64,000 bases of DNA, taken from Microbotryum silenes-acaulis. Taxonomy: Eukaryota; Basidiomycota; Microbotryomycetes; Microbotryales; Microbotryaceae. Location: positions 1,426,001 through 1,490,000 of the forward strand of contig QPFY01000003.1 in the NCBI GenBank assembly GCA_003665825.1. The letters run 5' to 3'. Under the pieces are notes generated by a model that did not search any database, was not told where the DNA came from, and worked only from the letters and a program-made list of their open reading frames with translations. Below, piece after piece: positions 35,301 through 51,384 of the stretch. Position 1 is the first letter of the stretch; every line of letters starts with the position of its first letter. The translations under genes and the position numbers were made by a program.

Positions 35301-37648
35301 CGATCGGGGACGCCGGGTCGCGAGTTGAGGTCGAGATCGTGGGGACCTACTGCAAGGAGTGCATCGGCCTGGGACGGGTCGCATCACACGCCTACCTGCG
35401 CCAGGGCCTCGACTACGTCACACGGCTCGAACAGTACGCTTTTTTGCTGTGCGTCGCGCTCAACAAGCTCTATGCGCTGCTCAAGCAGCGCGGCGTCGTC
35501 CCTTCGTCCCCGACCGACGAGGACTCGTCTGATGAGCGATCGCTCTACGACACGTACCGCGACTCGACCGACATCAAGCGCATGAAATCGGTCAACCTCG
35601 ACCGAAAGCTATCGTCGACGACGGCGCGGACACCGAAGCGGTCCGTCGTCGTCCAGAGCCCCTCCGGTCGGGTCGCGCAGTCCAGCGACACGACGATCCC
35701 GCTCTTCACGGGCAAGCCACCGGTCCCTTCCCGCAAGGACCAGCCTCTGCTCGACCCCATCCGAGGGACGACCGTACCCCGACCTCCTTCGCAACCCGCA
35801 GTTGCTGCTGCTGTGGCGACCGCGACGAACTCGAGCCATCCCAAGTCCACCGACGTCTCGCCCGCAATGACGGGGTCCTCCTCGGCCTCGATCGCGAGCG
35901 CCTCTTCGAACGCGACGGCCGTGCCTCCAACCCCGACCGCGGCGATACCGATGACAATGTCAATGTCGATGCCGATGTCGATGTCGATCGCCACCTCGAG
36001 CTCGTCCCGACCGACGTACAATCGCGCGACCACGGCCGTACAAATCGTCGACGACCAGCCCCTCGATACCTCGCCGGCGACGTTTGAGCCTGTGCTGGGA
36101 GGAAGCCTGGAACCGACCCAGGACGAAGACGGCATCACGCTGGCCGATCTGCCGACGGTCATGCAAGCCGAGCAGAAGCGCGAGCAGATGCGATACCAGC
36201 CGACGCAGCCCGTCGCGACGTTGGCTCCGCTCTTGTCAGAGCTATCGGCCCTCGAGTACCTCATCGTGCGCCATATCGCCGCACTGCTGCTCACGACCGA
36301 GGCCCCAAACGCACGCTTTTCGTTCCGCGACGTCGTCGCCCTCGACGAGCTGCTCGAGGTCATCGACGAACGCAAGAACACGTTCTGGGGAAAATTATTC
36401 AAGGGGGGCAAGGAGAAGAAGAGCGAAAAGAAGAAGGGCGTTTTTGGCATCCCGATCGAGGTCCTCGTTGAGCGCAACGGCGCGGACTCGATGCACGGCG
36501 CGGGTCCCGGGTCGCTGCGCATCCCGAGCTTCGTCGACGACGTCATCTCGGCCATGAAGCAGATGGACATGTCGATCGAGGGTATCTTTCGCAAGAACGG
36601 CAATATCCGCCGCCTCAAGGAGCTATCGGAGGCGCTCGATCGCGATGCCGCCGCCGTGAACCTATCCGACGACAATCCCGTGCAGATCGCGGCGCTGCTG
36701 AAGCGCTTCCTGCGTGACCTGCCCGACCCGCTGATTCCGTTCAAGCTCTTCCAGCTGTTCATTGCAACGCAGCGCATCGACCACGTCCAGGACCGTAAGC
36801 GCGCGTTGCATCTGTGCTGCTGTCTCTTGCCCAAGAGCCATCGCGACACGCTCGAGGCCATCTTTGTCTTTCTCAAATGGGTCGCCTCGTTCTCGCACGT
36901 CGACGAGGAGACGGGATCCAAAATGGACCTGCTGAACCTGGCGACCGTCGTATCGCCCAACGTGCTGTATTCCAAGGGCAAGGACCCCGCGCGCGACGAA
37001 TCCTTTTCCTCGGTGCGAGCGGTGCACGAGCTGCTCGAGTGGCAGGATGAGTTGTGGCAGGTAAGTCGCGGACTTAGTGGAGGAACAAGGGGGGGGGGGG
37101 CTGGGTTTCCCTCGTAACGCCGGATTCGGCGGATCCCATGTGCGGAAGCTGATTGCTTATTGGCTTTGTTCTGCTTCTCACTCGCCCAGGTGCCCGCCGA
37201 TTTCGTCTCGGTCTTGAGCGATCAAGAATTCTTCAGCAATCCGTCGCAGTTGACCTCGAAGGAGATTCTCGCTCGTGCCGACTTGCACGTTCGGTCAGCC
37301 GCGCGCAAAGGCAGCGCACCCACACCGGGGTCCCACCGTATCGAGCCCTATCCGTCACGACCGGATCTACACGCGACCTGGAGCGCGAGTTCGGTCTCCC
37401 CCGTCACCGGACCCGGACTCGGTCCTGGCTCTGGTTCCGGCCCCGTCAGTCGATCGACCTACCCCCCACTGCCCGTCGCGAGCGGCAACCACCATGCCAG
37501 CAAACCCTTGGGCGAGCGACCGCTGTCATCGTCGATTCTCCACCACGCTTCCACGAACGGCAATGCGATACCCATCCGACCGATACCCTCCTCGCAGACG
37601 TACCAGCGATCGCCCGTCGGCAGTCCGAATATGCACCTTACCCAATGA
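32393..37648 (+). CDS. LRG1: LIM-domain Rho GTPase-activating protein Lrg1
   Basis: Rho1 GAP acting in cell-wall and polarity signalling (family knowledge). Five exons (32393-33562, 33672-33834, 33923-34152, 34232-37060, 37190-37648) total 4,851 nt and 1,616 residues. Residues 1-360 are Ser/Thr/Pro-rich with direct ST repeats near 33085-33130. LIM1 starts near residue 363 (HCAKCDLPMTGQFVRALG), LIM2 follows (LLCQKCGQALRGSYITAL, FTCSICPTVFGPQDSYYEH, CTGCRTAIL, HWHPECYMINKFWN), and LIM3 is near residue 820 (CEGCHLTVEEECARYGTSHR). A helical region lies between. RhoGAP starts near residue 1257 (VFGIPIEVLVERN) with IEGIFRKNGNIRRLKEL carrying the arginine finger, and LKRFLRDLPDPLIP, LLNLATVVSPNVLY. 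The three-LIM-plus-GAP order is that of Lrg1. Confidence 0.95.
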
Positions 37649-38182
37649 ATCATGGCATTTTACCCTGTCCTTATACTTTTCTCTGCCCCCTTTTTTCCCA
37701 CTCTTCTTTCTCTCTTTTACGATGCCACGACGACACGACCCCACCGACTTGAGGTAGGGCCCCTTTGGGTCCTCCTTCTCTCTTGGCTTATGGCCCCACC
37801 TCCCTTGTAGCACTTGCGCAATGATATTGGAACAGGTTTTTGACGGTCACGCACGCCAAAGAGGATTGGACCATGTGGTGACAGTTCGCAAGGGCGTGAA
37901 GAGAGCCCTCGGGGACGGGACCCACACCTGCACAAGGACAGGCACATGCTCACGCACGGGGGGCGTAAGGTGGGAAGGAAGCTGAGGTGTTACGGAACTG
38001 TGGACTACGACCACGCATTTTTTTCCACCTGTAATAATAAGACTCCTATAGTCGTAGGAGCTACGTAGCGGGTTCCGGGGTGAAAGCCCTTGTCGTCGAA
38101 TGTCGAGATCTTCCCTTGTCGAGTTCGGGTCGCACGCGCGACTCCTAGGTTTTGCTCGAGTTTACCCATCCGGTTGCAATTG
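37649..38182. other. LRG1 3' region
   Basis: Pyrimidine-rich up to 37720, then mixed sequence; an AT-rich patch near 38010-38050 could contain polyadenylation signals. No gene seen. Confidence 0.45.
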
Positions 38183-38363
38183 CATCAGCAAAATGGGCAC
38201 TCGGCGCGCACCGCTTAAAGGCGCTTAAGCCCCGCTTAAGGACGCTTAAGGACGCTTAACAAGACGCGGGGCTTAAGGACGTCTTGTTAAGCGTCCTTAA
38301 GCGTCCTTAAGCGGGGCTTAAGCGCCTTTAAGCGGTGCGCGCCGAGTGCCCATTTTGCTGATG
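38183..38363. repeat. Perfect foldback, 84-bp arms and 13-nt loop
   Basis: 38183-38266 and 38280-38363 are exact reverse complements over 84 bp. The arms begin CATCAGCAAAATGGGC and contain several GCTTAAG/CTTAAG units; the loop is CGGGGCTTAAGGA. MITE-like or foldback element; no coding capacity. No convincing target duplication is seen at the ends. Confidence 0.95.
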
Positions 38364-40029
38364 TGGCCCGTGCGTTGTCCCACCTTTGTGGTCAACGACG
38401 TGACGATTTAGCCTGTCGACGCGCGTCTCCACCTCGACTATTAACTTCACACAGGGCACTCGATCTTCGCCCATCCAACCCACACACCCTCCCAGCGTAT
38501 TCACCATGACATTCGGATCAGGAAGCACCAGAACAAACTGCTCGTGCTGCTCGTGATTACTTGGTGGTGGTGCTCATCGCCATCGTACGAGGCACGTCAG
38601 CCCCCACACACGTGGTAACACCACCACATGCTGATGCCCTGGCACACAGTAAAAGTTCACAGTACAACGATCATACATCAAGGCACCCTATGAGGTCGCT
38701 TAATTCTCAGAGAGATGCGAGCTGAGCGCGACAGTAGCGTCCCCAGCTCGACGACTCGATTCAGCGCACAGGGAGACCAAGATCACGAAGAACGCTGAAC
38801 AGATCTACCTCTCCACCACAGACGCCATTCAGAAATGCCAAAAGAACCGACATACGTTCTACACCTGGGAACCAATTGGTGTCGAATTTCGTGAGGTGAG
38901 TTTCCTCTCGCTTGAAGCTGAAACAGCTGCCGGTTCTAATCTTCTCAATCCCATATGACATACTATTTCTCGCACCACACGCTTCATTTGTGTACCTTAA
39001 AACATCCGTCACTAGAAGCAGTACATCTTAGCTATCTTGCTTACTGTGGGCTTGTCGACCGGGTGACACCCGGGACTCGAGATCTTCACACCGATGGCTT
39101 GATGCTGACGCATACATGACGTCTTCGCCAGGTGACCGAGCTGGATGTTTTTCATTCCCTCCTGTTGAGGTTTTGAGCGCTGTGTGTGAGAGGCAGTGGG
39201 ACCCGCTGGGAAGGTCACGTGAACGGCTGGCCCAGCTAAGAGTCGCTGTGGTCGGGCCTGCACATTTTCACGGCTCCTATTTACATCATTATTCGCATCG
39301 TAAAGCCAAGTGATGACACTCACAAATTTTCTTGTTGTACAATCAACAACCATGCGCCGTTGAGAGAGTATCTAATCACATTTCTTCGCGATGTAGCACT
39401 CCCTGCACCCCCAACTTGAAGCAAGAACGATGAAAGTCTCGGTTTGTCTGATTCTCGCTCTGCAAGACTCACTGGAACTACAGTACGCCTTGGGGCAAGC
39501 GGGCACACAGTCGTGTACCCTTATTTGATTACAACTAGTAGTGGTGGTGGTATACTTCACAGGACGAGTGGATCCACACCAGTTGCCAGAGTACAACCAT
39601 TCGACGGATGCACAGTGCCGTGCTCACTGGCGCCCCGGGCCACAGATGCAAGGCGAATGTTGCAGGGGGCAGTGCTATCAAAGGTCGAGACTAGGCACCA
39701 CATTACTTCTTCTGACCATCAGTGTCTCGACGAGAAGGCTTACTCCAAAGCGAGAGAGCTTATGCCATGGCAGCACCTGAACAGCCGTGCCCTGGGGAAT
39801 GACGCGCACTCTCCTCTCGACGTGATCAACTCTAGCAGCAGCCCTGACAGTGATCAGGAGGCCGAGCTGACCTCCGCACACGCATGAATAGTGGTGTTAG
39901 CTGGTCATTGGAATCTAGGCGACCCATTCCGAGCAGCAAAAGTCACAGCTCATGTGACGGCGCTCCACGAAAGACGCAAGGAAGAGAGGGGCTTGCTCTC
40001 GTTCACCGGGGTCCATCAATTGGCCTCTT
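38364..40029. other. Region with one possible minus-strand gene, otherwise empty
   Basis: On the minus strand 39005-38761 reads protein-like sequence (RYTNEACGARNSMSYGIEK, LTKFDTNWFPGVERMS, DLFSVLRDLGLPVR, stop). It is preceded near 39350 by MVVDCTTRKF followed by a GTGAGT donor. I could not assemble a complete model. Plus-strand frames in 39440-39890 lack ATG starts and family resemblance. Confidence 0.25.
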
Positions 40030-40170
40030 CCCGGGGTTTTTATTTTATTTTATTTTTATTTAGTTGTTTGTTTTTGGTAGAACTTGTTCGTCATAATTGT
40101 GAGGTATGAGGCGCCGGGAGGGACACGAGATTCGCGCGAGGAAAAAAAGCGAAGAGACAAGAGAAAAAGA
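40030..40170 (-). repeat. LINE family-2 3' end with A-rich tail
   Basis: Minus-strand tail motif ATGACGAACAAGTTCTACC followed by an A-rich run (40037-40077), matching the tail at 49145-49170 (ATGATGAACAAGTTCTAC plus 11 A). Bases 40100-40140 also match 42055-42090 in inverted orientation. It is read as a 5'-truncated 3' end of the same LINE family. Confidence 0.5.
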
Positions 40171-40436
40171 GAGAAAGAAAAAAAAAAAAGCCGCCGGCGC
40201 AAGGTCGTCGGTCGACGGTCCTGACTTATGGCAGGACACAGAAAGCTCTTTTGAATCTCATTTGTAGCCATCAGCTCTTCTGTACCCACCTGAGCTGGGC
40301 CTGCTGCTGCCACTGCTGCAGCGCTGCTTAACCCTGAGCTACCTTGAGGCGGGCACCCAGGCGACCCCCTCAAGTCCCACCTGGATTTGCCTCTTGTCCT
40401 CCTGCCACTGTCTTCCCCTCGCCTCTCGTAATAAAC

Positions 40437-41041
40437 ATGAACGGATCAACATCTGGCTCGACCGACGACTTGTTCAGCTTGGCCTTGAACTCCGAAACGG
40501 CTTCTTCTTTCGGCGCTGCAGCCGCTGGCGATGCACCTCGTTCGGTACAACAACCTATCGACCGCGTGGTGGGGCTCGCGCCCGACTCTTCTTAGGCCCA
40601 TTCGCGCCCTCAACCTCAACCTCAAGCTCCACTCACTCCAGCTCAACAGCTCGAAATGATGAATATGATGGTAACACTCCAGAAAATGCTGCCAGCGATG
40701 CAAACGATGCAAACGAGGTTTTCGTTCTTCGGATCCCAACCCGGGACTTCGAATACGACGCCTCGACTCGATACTTCGACGTTGAGCCCTGCACCCACAT
40801 TTGCATCTGCAATCCCCGCTTCAGCTCCCTCCCAGTCGATGAAGGAGCAGGAACAACAACTCGCTGCCATGGCTGCCACAATCGAAGCTCGCCGAGCCGA
40901 TCTACGCTCAAGTGGGCAACGCGCGATGGCTTTCGGCAAGACAGAAGCTAGGGTCGTGGCCGAGAAACGAGGTCCAGCAGCATATCTGGATCTGATCAAC
41001 TCTCACGACCTAAGTCAGGAGGAAATAGGTCAGTCTCTTTG
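40437..41041 (+). pseudogene. Unrecognised frame with an internal TAG
   Basis: From the ATG at 40437 (MNGSTSGSTDDLFSLAL) the frame reads 52 codons to a TAG near 40593, then continues in the same frame through PAQQLEMMNMMVTLQKMLPA and EEQQLAAMAATIEARRADL-like helical sequence, GPAAYLDLINSHDLSQEEI, to a TGA at 41039-41041. A GTCAGT just before that stop could be an intron donor. Gag-like composition (Gln/Met-rich helices) suggests a retroelement or orphan gene remnant. Function unknown. Confidence 0.35.
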
Positions 41042-41959
41042 AGTCACGTTCGCCGTCTGCCGTCTCTTGTTCCGTGTCCCATTGCTGATCTCTCGGCTCT
41101 CGGTTTCGTAAACTGGATCCGCAGTAATGTGCCTTAGCCTTACGTTAACGACTGTTCAAATCCCTTGGAATCCGGCTCGACTCTTTCCACATCCTCAAGT
41201 CGCCCCTCGTCTATCCCTCGGGATCGAGCTCAACTCTTTTGCAGTCGTCGAGTCGCGCCTCGACCATTCGTCATCCAGCTCCCGCCACGTCATTGCCCGA
41301 CCCGGCTCTCAGCCGATTGACCTCGAGCAACGCAACGACGTCGCGATCATATCCGGTACATGCGAATGATTGCAATGGGGGTGGGCTCTTGACACCAGCG
41401 GCACGCTCGGCGCGTCGCCGGCTGAGTGGCGCTCGGCTAGGGCTCAAGAAATAGGCTTCGCACGGGGGTTACGTAGACTAGCGAGTTTGGATTGCAACTA
41501 TAGAAAATAAATTGTAACTTGTACCAAACCTTGACTCTTATGCGAGACAGAGACGATCGCGCATCGGCGACATTGCGCGGCTGTCACTTTGTCACTCGGA
41601 CGAGGTCCAGCTTGGACCATCAATTCCAACCAGCGAGCGTTAGGGTATGATTTGAAAAGCTGTCACATTGCAAGGTTCTCTTCCGACCATCGAACAGCCA
41701 CCAAATACTTCCGCCGCGCCTCCTCAATCTCAAGAGCATTATATTCAAAACCTTACACTCGGCTCTCTTCGAACAGCGCTGCCATCGCTTCTTCGTGCAG
41801 CAGTTCGTCGTCTACTTCCGTTCCTAGGGCATGCTGATCACCGTCTTGGAAGTGGGTGAGAACAGGTGGCAGCGTAGCCATCTAGGGCGATGGGGACTGA
41901 AGGGGACCGAAGCAGACGAGAGCGCCGCGTCAACTCTCAGCACTCGACGCCTCCCGAGG
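41042..41959. other. Intergenic or decayed sequence, no gene
   Basis: Frames are short, Ser/Arg-rich and without family features. Possible downstream exons of the 40437 frame could not be supported. Confidence 0.35.
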
Positions 41960-41988
41960 TTTGGCCAACCCGGAGTTTAGGACCCCCT

Positions 41989-42310
41989 CCCCCCCCCCCC
42001 CCCCCCCCTTTTTTTTTCTCTCGCGCGCAGTGCTGTGCAATTTTTTATTTTATTTTCCTTCCGCGCGCGCGATTCTCGTGTCGCCAAAGGCGCCTCACAT
42101 ATTGCCCCCGGTTCATGTTCCCCCTATTTGGCCGAAAAACTAGATGGAAGTTGAAACCGCCCGCGTAGTGCGAGAAACGGGTCAAGTCCACCAATCCGAT
42201 ACTTCGGATTCAAGTGCCCCAGCCAAGCGGTTGCTCCCCCCCAGGAGACGAATGAGAGAAGAAGGAGAGAGAGAGAGAAAGAAAGATAGTTAGCCGCCCC
42301 CCCCCCCATT
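41989..42310 (-). repeat. LINE family-2 3' UTR fragment
   Basis: 42098-42300 matches 49172-49370 in the same orientation (for example CCAGCCAAGCGGTTGCTCCC). It is bordered by a 20-base C run (41989-42008) followed by 9 T, and by another C run near 42298. A more diverged copy of the same segment is recognisable at about 42430-42510. Confidence 0.65.
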
Positions 42311-43703
42311 TTTTTGTATGAAACTCATCGCTAATTTGCAAGACGAGAAAACCCCCTACGGAACTAAAGGAGATGCTGCCCAGTATGCACGATGATGACC
42401 ACAACCGCCGCTCGATGCGTTGTAACTAGCAGAACAGACCAACCCGATACATCCGAGTTCAAGTCCCCCCCCACCCACGGTTGCTCCCTCCCAGAGACGA
42501 ATGAAAGGAAGATTGAAGATAATACACAAGGAATCGGGAAACGATGGAGGAATTGTTGGTGATGGTACATGTGCTGTACAGGCGAATCCGATCATAGTTG
42601 TACAGTTGAACCTTCTTCGATCTTTTGACTTCAGACCCCCCCTGAGACCGCCATACTCCTTGAGGCCCCTTAATTCTTTGAGACGCGTCGAACAAGGCCT
42701 CCGATGGCACAAACATCCCGCTCAATCCGAATGATTCACGTGGTCCAAAGGGGAGATGTAACCCCCTGCAACCGCAGCAATCACCTACCCCTTGTACCCA
42801 ACTGCGCTGGATCTGCACCGCGGATTCCAAACCCCTTTTCGGTTACCAAAGTCGGCCCCCCCCCTCGCGACCGCACGACCCCAGATCACCCCTATTCAAT
42901 GACTGCAACTGCGAAACAGGCCTACTTCGCACAAAAACACACAATCCAGAGATTTCCGGGGAAAGTCACGGAGCATGTGACAGTCCATTGGACACGCCTC
43001 GGTCTGCAGCGCGGGCGGGTGGCCGACAACACCGGCGCGCGGCTGGAGACCAGAGGCGGGGTATACCTTCCGCAGGGGCCTCGCTTCCCTGCGGCGTACT
43101 CCCAATCTCGGAACGCACACTCGAGTCCCGTTGTACGTGCAGGTGGTTCCCAATCACCGCAGATACTGGGGAAAGAAGGAGCATGAGGCCCACGACGGTG
43201 ATGTCATTGTGTGGGACCTCGCTCGAGTGTGGATGTGTATGGCGGTTCGGTACCCGAGTCACCCGCCGCGCGGCCGCGACTCCGAGCGAGCAGCAAAGCA
43301 AGGAGAGGCGAGCCACGCAGGCAGTTTGTGCCGGCCTTGAACAGGAGATCACGGAGTCGCTCGACCGAAAGAGAAGACAGACCCGGCCCTTGAGAGGAGT
43401 GGAAAACTCACGGCGTAGTCCAGGAGAGGGCCAAGGGGATCCGCTTTCGCTGTGTGTCATCGTGATGTGGCAGAAGCTCGAACCAAGGGCGACAATGCCC
43501 GCCGGCGCAAAGAACCCGAGGCTCCTGGGGAGTACGGAAGCCTATGAGGAGGAATGGCAAAAAGAGCGAGAGAAAACAGGTTCAGTATTCTGGCGTGTTT
43601 GGGAGACATTTTGGAGATTGAGAAAGAGGGAAAGGGGACTTGTGTTTTTTATTTGGTTTTTGGTTTGTGGTTCTTGGCTGGGTAGGGAGGAGCGCCGTCT
43701 ACT
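42311..43703. other. Decayed repeat DNA and LINE 3' UTR, no gene
   Basis: Contains the diverged family-2 copy near 42430-42510 and, from about 43630 to 43700, A-rich minus-strand sequence that could be the 3' UTR of the adjacent LINE fragment. Plus-strand frames here lack ATG starts and look random. Confidence 0.4.
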
Positions 43704-44103
43704 TCATCGTGCCAATCTGAGCTCCAACCTCTCCTTCAGTCCCGCCATCTCCTTGTCCATGCTCGACATCGCTCTGGCGTGGCGATGGAGATCCCAGCGT
43801 CGGTTGCTGAGAGTGTCGAGCGCTAGCGCAATGAAGGCGCGGATTGGGCGCTTTTTCGACGTCGGAAGGCGAGCGCGCAGTCGAGGGAGGCCGTGCTCGA
43901 TCTGAAGTGCCGTGTAGTCGAGGTCGAGGATCGACACGACCCCCAGCGCGTCGCAGAGAACGGACCTAGCTGCTTGCCAAAACTGAGAAGAGTCAGGGCA
44001 ATCATGCCAAAAGTGAGTAAAGTCATCCTCCACCCCTGCCAGGCTGCATGCCTGCACGAGGCAGCAGGCTGAGTCGCCATGCCGCTGCACAAACTGGCGC
44101 TTC
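43704..44103 (-). pseudogene. LINE ORF2 C-terminus (zinc-binding end), cut by Copia-1
   Basis: Minus-strand frame ends at 43704. CSLAGVEDDFTHFWHDCPDS resembles the Cys/His zinc-binding segment near the C-terminus of LINE reverse transcriptase proteins and aligns in style with CLVCKAPVDDTDHYFFDC of the LINE at 50.1 kb. SRNRRWDLHRHA-like basic sequence follows. The frame is interrupted at 44104 by the Copia-1 LTR. Confidence 0.65.
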
Positions 44104-48787
<4,684 letters not shown>

Positions 48788-49144
48788 CGGTTCAGACGAG
48801 CCACGTAGACCTTGGTGAAGATCTTGTAGTCGCATTCCCGCAAGGTGATCGGACGATACGATTTGAGGTCGCACCGCGCTGCACCAGGTTTGTTGTGTTT
48901 GAACAAGAGGCGCACATTCGCCTGGCTCTGTTGTGGAGTAAGGGAGCCTCGAGTAATCAGCTCGTTGTAGGCTCGAGTCAAGAGAGGGGCCCAAAGCAAG
49001 GGGCAGGCTCGATACATCTCATAGGGGACCCCTGAAGGACCCGGAGATCGACCTTCGTGCGTGGTTCGAATCGCTGCGAGCACCTCGGCTTCGCTGATGG
49101 GCTCGGCAAGAATGTCGACGTGCGAATTCGAGAAGCGCAGGAGA
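48788..49144 (-). pseudogene. LINE reverse transcriptase fragment, cut by Copia-1
   Basis: Minus-strand frame with [43 protein letters not shown] and [20 protein letters not shown]: the start of a LINE reverse transcriptase domain. It begins right after the A-run of another LINE (49145-49155) and stops at the Copia-1 3' LTR. The catalytic FADD part and about 600 residues expected between this and 44103 are missing. Confidence 0.75.
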
Positions 49145-49790
49145 TTTTTTTTTTTGTAGAACTTGTTCATCATATTGCCCCCAGTTCATGTTTCCCCTAT
49201 TTGGCCTACGGAAAAACTAGATGGAAGTCGACGATGATAACACAAACCGCCCGCAAGATGCGAGAAACGGGCCGGTGTCCACCAATCCGATACTTGGGAT
49301 TCAAGTGCCCCAGCCAAGCGGTTGCTCCCCCCCAGGAGACGAATGAAAGAGAGAGAAGGAGAGAAAGAGTAATAAAACGATTTACTAACGACAAGAGGCC
49401 CACCCCGCACCCACTTCCCAACTCGGTCGAGACAAAGACAGGAGAGCGACTGCGCAACTACCCTGACCCACGAAGCCCCAAGTCTATGCTCGGTCACAGC
49501 AAGACGCGGTGGAGGCCCCTCAAAACCTCCACCTCAGCAGTCCCTGGCCCCTCAAAGCCGACTTTCTGCCTGTGTCTGCTGATCCCTCCCTTGACTCAGA
49601 ACCCCGAAGCCAAAGAGCGCGAGCCACCGTCGAGTCAATCCCAAATCGCGAGCCGGTCCATGAGCAACGAAAGCAGACCTGTAATAGATGAAAGATGAAA
49701 GCAAGATATTTAGTATACAGTTTTGGAAGAGGAAGTGTGATGTGGTGTGTGTGTGTGTGTGGGATGGTGGGGGGAAATCGAACCCAGCCT
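49145..49790 (-). repeat. LINE family-2 3' UTR and poly(A) tail
   Basis: Follows the ORF2 stop at 49791 on the minus strand and ends in 11 A (T 49145-49155) after ATGATGAACAAGTTCTAC. 49172-49370 recurs at 42098-42300. Includes a TG dinucleotide run at about 49743-49760. Confidence 0.65.
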
Positions 49791-51384
49791 CTACTGCCCT
49801 CGCCCGCCCCTTGCTCCTCCCGCCCTCAACTTCATCCTCTCCTCCAGTACCACCCTCCTCCTCTCCACGCTTTCCATCTTCGTCCCGTGCTTCTGCATCC
49901 TCCATCTCCCACTGCTGATCATCTCCAAAACCATCCCCGTGAAGATCTCGATCGTCCTGCCCGCCCCTTCCTGTTCGCTGAGCTTGGCCTTGAGCTTGGG
50001 GAGGCCAAAGAGCCGTTGCAGTGTCGTGTACTGGGCGTCCTCGATCGTGTCGCACCCGAGTGCATCGCAGAGCACGCCCCTTGCCGCGATCCAGACGTTC
50101 CGCGAGTCAACGCAGTCGAAAAAGTAGTGGTCGGTGTCGTCCACCGGCGCTTTGCAGACGAGGCACGCGGGAGAAGTGTCGTGGTTTTGTTGGTGTTGCA
50201 GCTTGCGCGTCGGGGTGAAGCGGAGAATCAGCTTGAACCAAACTTCCCTCTCCCTCGCCGTCAGTGCCTTCGAGTTGACCGCCTTCCAGAAGCTCCTGAG
50301 ATCGTCCGGCTGCGGTGGTCCCTTGAGCCCGAGCGTGTTGGTAAAGGCCTTCGCGTTCAGGACCCGGCGGATGCGACGGATGGTGTAGGGTCGAGCCATG
50401 TTCAGCAGCTTGTACTGGCTCGCCTGTTGTGGAAGCACCGGGTCCGGAAGGCGCTGCTCCATTGCGAAGCGGGCCACGGGCTTGGGGAGGATCGCCTTGA
50501 GCAGTGCGCTGGTGCCGATCCGGGGAGGCACGTTGAGCCGTCCCGCCGCCACCGCCGCCGCCAAGGGCGTGTTCTTGTGTCGATCGACAGTGAACCGGTA
50601 CCAGGCCGCGACTGCCAGTCGCCGTGGGAGCCCGCGTCGATCGTACTCGCTGTTGTCGCCGAGCACATCCGCCGGCGGCGTCCAGAGGTGAAACCCCCCA
50701 CCCGCATACAACTCGCGCCGATAGAGATCCGCCACCTTCGGGTAGCCCTGGAGACGAAGGTAGTCAGGTACATGAACCGCGTCGATGGTCTGTTTCCCTC
50801 TGATGGGGGTGTGGAGGCTGCCGAGCAGGGTGGGCAGCGCGAGCAGGTTCGCGGTGGTCAAGGCCCTCGAGTTGACCTGCGCGTCGTGATGTTTCGGAAC
50901 GCCCAGTGCGGCGTGCCATTGGGGATGGGAGTGGATGGATGTGGCCAGAGATCGGTGGCCAGGTCGAGGTCGGGCTGAGCTCGCTGGATTGCCGCGCGCG
51001 CAAGTCCTTGCCAGATCGCGCCAGAACCGCCGAGAAGAACGTCCCAGATCCGTGCCGCAACCGCGTCCACGACGTCCTGTATCCTGATCACCCCCAGTTC
51101 CCCTTGAACTTGGCTGTGAACACGATGTCTCTGCCGTAGCTGGTCCTGCCCTTGCCCCCACGGACGAAATCGACGAGCATGTCATCGAGCTTCTTGACGA
51201 CTTCGGGCGGCGGGATGTCGGCTGCAAGGAAGTGCAGGATCTTGGGGATGGCGTACCGATTGACGTAAAAGGCACGGGTGTGGTGCGTGAGCCAGCGATG
51301 CTGGACCGCCTCCAGCGTCGCCTCGAGGCGTTCGATGAGATTCGCGTAGGCGAGTTCGGTGTCGCCGCTGGGGTCGAATGGGAG
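49791..51384 (-). pseudogene. LINE family-2 ORF2 C-terminal fragment
   Basis: Minus-strand sequence reads TELAYANLIERLEATLEAVQ and YAIPKILHFLAADIPPPEVV, slips frame near 51090, then continues with AARIWDVLLGGSGAIWQGLA, MARPYTIRRIRRVLNAKAF and RFTPTRKLQHQQNHDTSP, to the zinc-binding CLVCKAPVDDTDHYFFDC, ending GGARGGRGQ and stop. This is the region downstream of the RT domain in LINE ORF2 proteins. The N-terminal endonuclease and RT are absent: the fragment begins abruptly where the A-run of the next LINE ends (51385). Confidence 0.75.

Noticed and set aside
38183..38363. Repeated CTTAAG units considered as a CRISPR-like array
   Set aside because: The units form one perfect palindrome, not spaced direct repeats with unique spacers, and the genome is eukaryotic.
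39444..39887. 147-codon plus-strand frame
   Set aside because: It begins at TTG, not ATG, and has no recognisable features or splice support.
42440..42480. B-box-like GAGTTCAAGTCC, possible tRNA-derived SINE
   Set aside because: No A box or cloverleaf could be drawn; the segment is a diverged copy of the LINE family-2 3' UTR.
42988..43905. 305-codon plus-strand frame
   Set aside because: It lacks an ATG start, is Arg-rich, and runs antisense over the LINE C-terminus.
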